A stretch of DNA of 64,000 nt from Gonocerus acuteangulatus (lineage: Eukaryota; Arthropoda; Insecta; Hemiptera; Coreidae): positions 44,263,871 through 44,327,870 of the forward strand of contig OX328123.1 of the NCBI GenBank assembly GCA_946811695.1, in the 5' to 3' direction. Shown here piece by piece: positions 57,546-64,000 of this stretch. Positions within the stretch are counted from its first letter, which is position 1. Every line of letters begins with the position of its first letter. A program made the position numbers and the translations under genes. Below the pieces are notes generated by a model that worked only from the letters and a program-made list of their open reading frames with translations, ran no database searches and had not been told where the DNA came from.

Positions 57546-57599
57546 TATTGTTAATACACTGTTAAACAAAACAAAAGAATATATGTATTTGAAAATATT

Positions 57600-57770
57600 A
57601 TATCCGTCAGTGCTAAGGCATGCGCCCAAAAAAAAAAATCAATAAAAAAAAATTAAAAATCATTAGCCCATCAGCCCTATCCCGACTAAGAAAGGGTAGT
57701 AACGTGTAGGTAACCCATCCCAAAAATCTCTATCGTAAATAAATGGACATTAAAATTTTAATAATTTGAA
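57600..57770 (+). mobile_element. SINE-B, diverged copy lacking most of the head
   Basis: TGCTAAGGCATGCGCCC resembles the SINE-B head. After A-rich sequence the body reads CATCAGCCCTATCCCGACTA, ...AACCCATCCCAAAAATCTCT and AATAAATGGACATTAAAATT in SINE-B order. Confidence 0.65.
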
Positions 57771-58057
57771 CACAATATCAGTTCAAAAGCTTCTTGACAG
57801 AAACTTGGGAACATATCTGTCCCTGAAGGACACCGAACAGCTATAACCGCTAAAATTTGGGAGATGGTAATAACAAACAGACCAGTGCCCCAATATCTGT
57901 CCGGAGATTTAGCTGTCTGCCTCATAGAATACCTAAACGCTCATCTCTGCCGAATCCGCGCGGTGGAAACAGATCTTTGTCCACTGTACAATGGCGGCAG
58001 AATGGACGCTACACATCATCCTTTTATCTTTTAAACTTCTTCGTGGGTTACTTCATC
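57771..58057. other. non-coding, no gene seen
   Basis: Less AT-rich than most of the window; the 81-codon frame at 57857-58102 shows no domain. Confidence 0.45.
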
Positions 58058-58788
58058 TCCTCCGACATCCCGGCTTGTATCTCCAGCGGTGTGGTTTCCT
58101 AAACCACAAGGTTTCCCCGGCATTATAGCCAAGGCGTGGTTTCCTAAACCACAAGGTTTCCCCGGCATTATAGCCAAGGTGTGGTTTCCTAAATCACAAG
58201 GTTTGCCCGGCATTACAGCCAAGGTGTGGTTTCCTAAACCACAAGGTTTCCCCGGCATTATAGCCAAGGTGTGGTTTCCTAAACCACAAGGTTTGCCCGG
58301 CATTACAGCCAAGGTGTGGTTTCCTAAACCACAAGGTTTCCCCGGCATTATAACCAAGGTGTGGTTTCCTAAACCACAAGGTTTCCCCGGCATTATAGCC
58401 AAGGTATGGTTTCCTAAACCACAAGGTTTCCTCGGCATTACAGCCAAGGTGTGGTTTCCTAAACCACAAGGTTTCCCCGGCATTATAGCCAAGGTGTTGT
58501 TTCCTAAACCACAAGATTTCCCCGGCATTATAGCCAAGGTATGGTTTCCTAAACCACAAGGTTTCCTCGGCATTACAGCCAAGGTGTGGTTTCCTAAACC
58601 ACAAGGTTTCCCCGGCATTATAGCCAAGGTGTTGTTTCCTAAACCACAAGATTTCCCCGGCATTATAGCCAGCATCCTCAGGTGGTACATGATGCTTGTT
58701 TGTTGTCTAAAGGAAAATGTCTATGGCCGGGGAAAATTTTTGGTTTAGGAAACCGCACCGCTGGAGATACACGCCGGCATGTAGAAGG
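58058..58788. mobile_element. inverted-repeat element with an internal 45-bp tandem array
   Basis: The left flank TGTATCTCCAGCGGTGTGGT plus TTCCTAAACC (58076-58104) is the inverse of 58742-58771 with one mismatch, and similarity continues outward for another 20 bp (CCGACATCCCGGC against CTACATGCCGGCG). The array sits between. This resembles a foldback-type or hAT-like non-autonomous element, but no target duplication is visible. Confidence 0.55.
58091..58672. repeat. 45-bp minisatellite, 13 units
   Basis: Units begin every 45 bp from 58091 to 58631 (GTGGTTTCCTAAACCACAAG plus GTTTCCCCGG and CATTATAGCC AAGGT). Each contains the near-palindrome GTGGTTTCCTAAACCAC. Variants (TTTCCCC/TTTGCCC, ATTATAG/ATTACAG) recur in a pattern suggesting higher-order duplications. 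As 45 is divisible by 3, 219-codon frames exist on both strands (15-residue repeats VWFPKPQGFPGIIAK and NHTLAIMPGKPCGLG); neither has other evidence of being a gene. Confidence 0.96.
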
Positions 58789-58810
58789 ATATCTTACTTC
58801 TTGGAGTGCT

Positions 58811-59881
58811 TTCAATGCCCCAAAGTTTGACGACAAGAATTTGATACTTTCCTTCCTGCACTGATCTGCGAGGCGCTTGATGGTTGAATTACCTCGTGCG
58901 GGCGTAGGATAAGGTAAATTTAAGAAAATTCACTAGGTATATAACTAAAACAGAAGAAAATGAAGCTTTCTTTGATATTTCACTAAATTTTATAATAGAT
59001 TCGGCAATATAATGTCGTTGTGTGAAGGCTCCAAATATTTATTGTTAATTTGTCCTGAGTGCTCCCAGGAAGGGCTGTCTTGGTCAAGGTGTAGGTAGAG
59101 TTGATTAGATATGAGAACATTATGCTTTTCTGGGCGATAAACTCCTAACAGGGCTGGCTATTCCGCCCTTCCGTTTTACTGGCTTGGTATTTGAATATTT
59201 TATTTGGCTCACTATTGAAATTGTATTCATTTTAATTTATTAATATTTATTCGGATCTATATTTTTATATGCCAAATTATTATGCATTGTTTTACAGCGA
59301 TACATAGATAAATGCATGCACAAATAATTAAGTGCATTTATAGTTACCTATTGATATTTCTACTTATAATGTTATATTTTCTTAGATGTTTTAATAGGTA
59401 TTTATTATTTTATCCCTCAGAGCTTACTGTTTACTTCATTCACTGTATATACTGGCAAACATATTTCCATAGGCCGATACATACACATATTCACTTGTTC
59501 AAACATATCTAAAGTGGAAGAGAATTGTTTCTTAGAAAATAGGTATTGGCCGAAGTTCGACTTCTTTTTATGCAGATCAGGATCCTTCGTAAGCTTCGAA
59601 AAAAAAAAATTATTCCGTGAACCTGATCATATATGAGGTCACCTTATGTATTGAACAGTGCTGAGAAAACTTGATTCTAAAATAAACGTTGACGTCTCAA
59701 TAAAATACCCGTTGGAAAAGGGAGTTTTTCTACCTACATAATAATGAAATTTTTAACAAAATCTTAAACTCTGTAGACGCAATGCCTAAAAAACTGTCCT
59801 TCTCGCAGAAGCTGCATAACTAAGCACTTTCCTCAGAATATGGGTTGTGAACAGTGCATTCCAGAATAATTTAATTAACCT
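58811..59881. other. non-coding, repeat terminus at the end
   Basis: No gene. 59795-59880 carries CTTCTCGCAGAAGCTGCATAAC...CAGTGCATTCC, shared with 28880-28975. Confidence 0.5.
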
Positions 59882-60082
59882 ATATTTTTAATTCTTATTT
59901 GCAAATTATCATGCATAAGACACATTAGTTAAAATAAATGTTGGGAATGTCTTGAACGAAACTCAATGTTCAAATTTCTTCCAAGATTATCGAATGATTT
60001 AGTGATGAATATATGATCATTCTTTCGATTATATCAGTTCGTAAAAAATAAAATAAAATAATTAAGTTCTAATTTTAAATAT

Positions 60083-62631
60083 CACTGTTCTGCACGAAAA
60101 TCCTCCTTCAAACCAAAACATGCTTTCTTACTGTTTTCAAATGTGCCGAACACGAATTTGAAGTCAGATTCTGTCTATCACGCACAGTTTCTTGAGAAAT
60201 TCTAGTTTTTTATCCAAAAATGTGAGTTTTTTGTAAATTTGACGATTTTTTTTGGCTTCAAAACATAGTGAAAAAATTTCAAAAGCCCGATTATTTTGAG
60301 CGCAATGAAGTATATTTGAACGAAAAAAAATTTGATGGGAATATTACAAGTGGTTGAAGAAATATGGCTAAAAGTGTTTTTTCAGTTTTTGATCTTGAGG
60401 CAGGGATTTGGTCTCTACCTGGATCTTTAGGGGAATGACATTCCTTTCTCTTTTATGGTGGTATCCTTTTCATTCAAATCCTTATCTGCCCCCCTTTCAC
60501 CCTCAATACCCCAACTCCCCCCCCCCCCTCCCACTCAGCCCCTCTCTTGTCACTATTTTCTTCTAGGATTTGATCAGTACTCTCGAGGCTTTCGCTAAAC
60601 GCACTTATTTGGATATTCAGTTGTGCTATCATTGTTCTGGGAACAGTTCACTTTTTCTCTGTAATGTCACGACAGTGTATAAATAAGCCGGATTCCTTTT
60701 GCTATGTTTGTGGTGAAGTCACATTCAAGTCCACTCAGAAACCTCTGACTCCGCTGGTGAAGAAGGCATACGAGTTATACTTTGGATGTAAAGTAAGTGA
60801 TCAGGACAAATCCTGGGCTCCTAAAATATGCTGTAGTTCATGCTCACGTTCTCTGACTGGTTGGCTAAATGGGACACATAAGTCAATGCCATTTGCAGTT
60901 CCCATGATATGGCGAGAACCTACAAATCACGTGACCTATTGCTATTTTTGCATGACCACAATCAAAGGTTTCTCGTTCAAGAGCAAAAAGAAAATTGTTT
61001 ATCCCAACATCCCCTCTGCCATGAGACCAGCTCCACATGATGCCTCCATGCCCATCCCATCAAATCCGAGTAAGTTCAGTCTTAGTTCTGAGGAGTGCAG
61101 CGATTCTGAAAGCGTTTCACCTCAACCTGGAACCAGTCAACAAGAAGAAATTTCAAGTTCGTCCAGCCCCTCTGAAACTCAGCCACAGCTCATAAATCAG
61201 AGGCGATTGAATGATCTTCTTCATGATTTAGATCTCCCAAAATCAAAAGCTCAGCTGCTTGGGTCAAGGTTGCAACAATGGAATCTCTTGGAAGGAGGCG
61301 TGAATATATCTTTCTTCAGAAAACGGGAAAGGAGTTCTATGCTTTTTCTCGATGGAAGAAAATCTTGTATTTTGCAATGATGTATTTCATTTGCTCCAGG
61401 AACTTGATCTGCCAACCAATCAAGAGGAATGGAGACTATTCATTGACAGCTCCAAGTTTAGTTTAAAAGGAGTACTCCTTCATAATGGAAACAAACATCC
61501 ATCTATCCCAGTAGCTCATTCGGTCGACATGAAAGAAACCTATGACAACATGAAGATACTTCTACAAAAAATCAAGTACCATGAGTACAAATGGCACATT
61601 TGTGCAGATCTTAAAGTGGTAGCCAAGCTTACAGGACTCCAAGGAGGTTACACTAAATTTTGTTGTTTTTTGTGCGAGTGGGACAGCAGAAAAAGAGGAG
61701 ACCATTATGTCGTAAAAAAAATGGCCAGAGCGTAAGGAAAAAGTAGGTGAAAAAAACATTACCAATCCTCCATTAGTGGACAAAAACCAAATAATTTTAC
61801 CCCCACTCCACATAAAATTGGGGCCACTGAAAAACTTCGTAAAAGCGATGGACAAGGAAGGAGAAGGTTTCATGTACTTAAAACAAAAATTTCCGCATCT
61901 CAGCGATGCTAAGATAAAGGAGGGAATTTTCGTAGGACCCCAAATTCGACATCTACTCAAGGACCTCACTTTTAAAGCAAAGTTAAATACTACTGAGAAA
62001 AAGGCTTGGATTGGTTTTCGAGAGGTATGTGCTAAGTTTTTGGGAAACGAAAAATCTAGAGGCTACCGAAAAATAGTCCAAGAACTGCTTACTTCATATA
62101 AAACATTGGGATGCAATATGTCCTTAAAAATACATTTAAGTACATAGCCACCTAGACTATTTCGCCCCAAATTTGGGTGCAGTTTCGGACGAACATGGAG
62201 AACGATTCCACCAAGACATATCCAGAATGGAAAAAAGATATACTGGCAAATGGAATGAGAAGATGCTGGCGGATTACTGCTGGACACTGCAGCGGGAGAC
62301 AGAGGAGGAAGAGTACAAAAGAAAAAAAAATACTCATTGACGATGTGTGTATATTTTTTGAGTTGTGTCATATCTAGTATTATACCTGATAGCATGCAGG
62401 ATTCAATTAATTATATTTTACCGTTGAAAAAGAAAAAAAAAACTGTTATAATAAAGACAATAATTTTCAAATACAATTTTTCATTTTTTCCAAGTTTCTC
62501 CTCTTTTCTCTCAAAATCAGAGGGTGATAGAATTTTTCTGAGTTCAGATTCGGACTCAGCACACCTGAAAACATGAGAAACAGGCAAAATTGTTCAAGGG
62601 AGGGAGGAAAGGTTTTTTTTGCAGAACAGTG
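60083..62631 (+). mobile_element. DNA transposon with CACTGTTCTGCA termini, 2549 bp
   Basis: Termini CACTGTTCTGCA and TGCAGAACAGTG are perfect 12-bp inverted repeats with looser similarity for about 15 bp more. The right flank starts TTAT (62632-62635); the left flank ends ATAT where the intact palindrome arm predicts TTAT. The element interrupts the palindrome left arm exactly there, so its limits are set by an empty site in the right arm (about 63345-63370). CACTG ends and a likely 4-bp duplication would fit the CMC/Chapaev-like group, which I infer without a database check. Confidence 0.88.
60664..62340 (+). pseudogene. putative transposase of a widespread arthropod/cnidarian family, frameshifted
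   Basis: ATG at 60664. The N-terminus has paired C-x2-C clusters (FCYVCGE, residues about 12-18; ICCSSCSRSL, about 56-65) spaced like a zinc-binding DNA recognition domain, then TYCYFCMT. A Ser-rich linker follows (about residues 140-180). Near 61320-61350 the frame slips twice. The core then reads LFIDSSKFSLKG, SIPVAHSVDMKETYDNMK, HICADLKVVAKLTG and CCFLCEWDS, followed by a further slip at an A-run (61713-61721), then LPPLHIKLGPLKNFVKAMDK and GIFVGPQIRHLL. The final block (GERFHQDI-like, about 62195-62215) is out of frame after 62147. I recall this arrangement from many unnamed arthropod and Hydra proteins. Its position inside TIRs argues for a transposase; the Asp in FIDSS and CADLK could be catalytic. 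Not functional as read. Confidence 0.7.
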
Positions 62632-62923
62632 TTATTAAATTTTATAAAAATACATTTTTGTTATTCATATGAGCCGTATAAACTCATATTTGTGCATGTA
62701 TAACAAATATGTTCGTGTATATGTCATACTATTTATATCTCTAAAGTATTGTGCCGTATATCTGTGAATAATGTCTAGAAACATAATTATTAAATATCGA
62801 CCAGCTACTGTATACAATGGAACACTGCGCTGATGTATCTGCTAATCGCCTAAATTGTGGAGCAGTCATTAAATAAATAAATAGAGCTTATCATCATAGT
62901 TACGGAGCTCTTAAATAAATAAA

Positions 62924-62992
<69 letters not shown>

Positions 62993-63572
62993 TCATGCAG
63001 CATTGAATCTCCGTCATTTTCAAGATCTTTGGTTTCTGGGTTTCGTCCGGTATATATATATATATATATTAATATTTATTTATTTAAGAGCTCCGTAACT
63101 ATGATGATAAGCTCTATTTATTTATTTAATGACTGCTCCACAATTTAGGCGATTAGCAGATACATCAGCGCAGTGTTCCATTGTAGACAGTAGCTGGTCG
63201 ATATTTAATAATTATGTTTCTAGACATTATTCACAGATTTACGGCGGAGATATAAATAGTATGACATATACACGAACATATTTGTTATACATGCACAAAT
63301 ATGAGTTTATACGGCTCATATGAATAACAAAAATGTATTTTTATAAAATTTAATAATTTAAAATTGAAGAACTTAATTATTTTATTTTATTTATTTTTTT
63401 TTTTTTTTTGCGAACTGATATAATGGAAAGAATGCTCATATATTCATCACTAAATCAATCGATAATCTTGGAAGACATTTGAATATTGAGTTTTGTTCAG
63501 GACTTTCCCAACAGTTATTTTAACTAATGTGTCTTATGCATGATAATTTGCAAGTAAGAATTCAAAATTTAT

Positions 63573-64000
63573 CCTTAGCCTAATCTAATATGTAGAGAAT
63601 TGAAGGCCGATTTTACTTAAGGAATTTTCTAATTAGAGAGCCAGGTTAAAACTCGATAATTTGTCTAATCAACCTCGACTTAGGCCCTGCTTTAATTACC
63701 AGAGCTAAACCGTTTTTCTCACTTAATTAATGGAATGCAATTAAAATAAGATTTCCTCCTTTTGCCTCTCTTTCTTTTATAGTCATCAGGAGAAGATTTT
63801 TTTTTCTTATTGTATATAATCACAATGTCGTTATTTAGCGAAAATTCTGGCAAAGGATAGTTAAAATTGAATTTTATTCCTGTTTTAATATTGAATATTG
63901 TTATAACTTCTTTTTAATTTAACACCATTATGTCCTCAAAATAATATCCAATCATGAAGGTTATTTTACTTTAGACTTAACTTATTAGATTATTCATTAT
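63573..64000. other. non-coding, no gene seen
   Basis: AT-rich tail of the window with no recognised repeat or coding sequence. Confidence 0.5.

Larger units (their letters stand above)
59882..63572. repeat. large palindrome with left arm split by a transposon
   Basis: Left arm = 59882-60082 plus 62632-62940; right arm = 63050-63572; central spacer 62941-63049 with (TA)n. The inner arms (about 305 bp) are near perfect inverse copies, including the GAGCTTATCATCATAGTTAC and CGACCAGCTACTGTATACAA blocks. The outer arms (about 210 bp) are slightly more diverged, including AATTATCATGCATAAGACAC. Without the insertion the structure would be about 1.14 kb. Origin unknown: a long-TIR element or an inverted duplication. 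Confidence 0.9.

Noticed and set aside
58031..58748. 219-codon open frames on both strands, resembling a repetitive structural protein
   Set aside because: The period of 45 bp keeps both strands open automatically. No signal, no non-repetitive domain, and mirrored frames argue for a minisatellite by-product.
58076..58771. hAT element with CAGCGGTG ends
   Set aside because: The 8 bp outside the two ends are inverse, not direct, repeats, so the inverted repeat extends beyond and no hAT-type target duplication exists.

Overview
This window is eukaryotic and reads as intergenic, repeat-packed DNA from a large, AT-rich animal genome. The element types (Jockey-like and RNase H-bearing LINEs, Penelope-like elements, piggyBac, Helitrons, 5S- and tRNA-derived SINEs) point to an arthropod, probably an insect. 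Species and order cannot be fixed from the sequence. I find no convincing host protein-coding gene, no intact tRNA or rRNA gene and no CRISPR array. Nearly every supportable coding stretch belongs to a transposable element; many short open frames are (TA)n or minisatellite artefacts.

Layout. 1-10.7 kb: AT-rich DNA with a 24-bp minisatellite, LINE remnants, a PIF/Harbinger-type MITE (7001-7335) nested in an older repeat, and a worn Helitron. 10.7-21.2 kb: a composite repeat (REP-B), a Penelope-like 3' end with a hammerhead-like motif, tRNA- and 5S-derived SINEs, two well-bounded Helitrons (15125-15772 and 19322-20477) and a minus-strand copy of a second composite repeat (REP-A). 21.2-31 kb: two 5'-truncated LINE copies with visible target-site duplications (21754-23616 and 29673-30748), long (TA)n tracts, REP-A with a nested MITE, and an internally deleted piggyBac (27608-28507). 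31-36 kb: 43-bp and 95-bp tandem repeats, then REP-A and REP-B again. 36-40 kb: a Jockey-like LINE with ORF1 and an ORF2 cut off inside the reverse transcriptase, with inverted extra copies of its 5' UTR. 42-45 kb: another LINE fragment and a second piggyBac-like element. 47-52.2 kb: a head-to-head pair of nearly identical Penelope-like elements. 54.3-57.4 kb: a different Penelope-like family. 58-59 kb: a 45-bp tandem array inside an inverted repeat. 59.9-63.6 kb: a >1 kb palindrome whose left arm was split by a 2.55-kb DNA transposon carrying a broken transposase gene; the intact right arm preserves the empty site.

Most notable: (1) hammerhead-ribozyme-like cores in the terminal repeats of Penelope-like elements (52054-52124, 47211-47282, 57195-57245, a weakened one at 12360-12410, and one with a destroyed core at about 50030-50100); (2) a Penelope copy whose 818-aa frame is open but has lost its GIY-YIG endonuclease through a deletion at ATGAAA microhomology; (3) the TIR transposon at 60083-62631 with its pre-insertion site still readable in the opposite palindrome arm; (4) several nested, datable insertions. 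REP-A, REP-B, SINE-A and SINE-B are my working names for families recognised by comparing copies within this window; no database was consulted.
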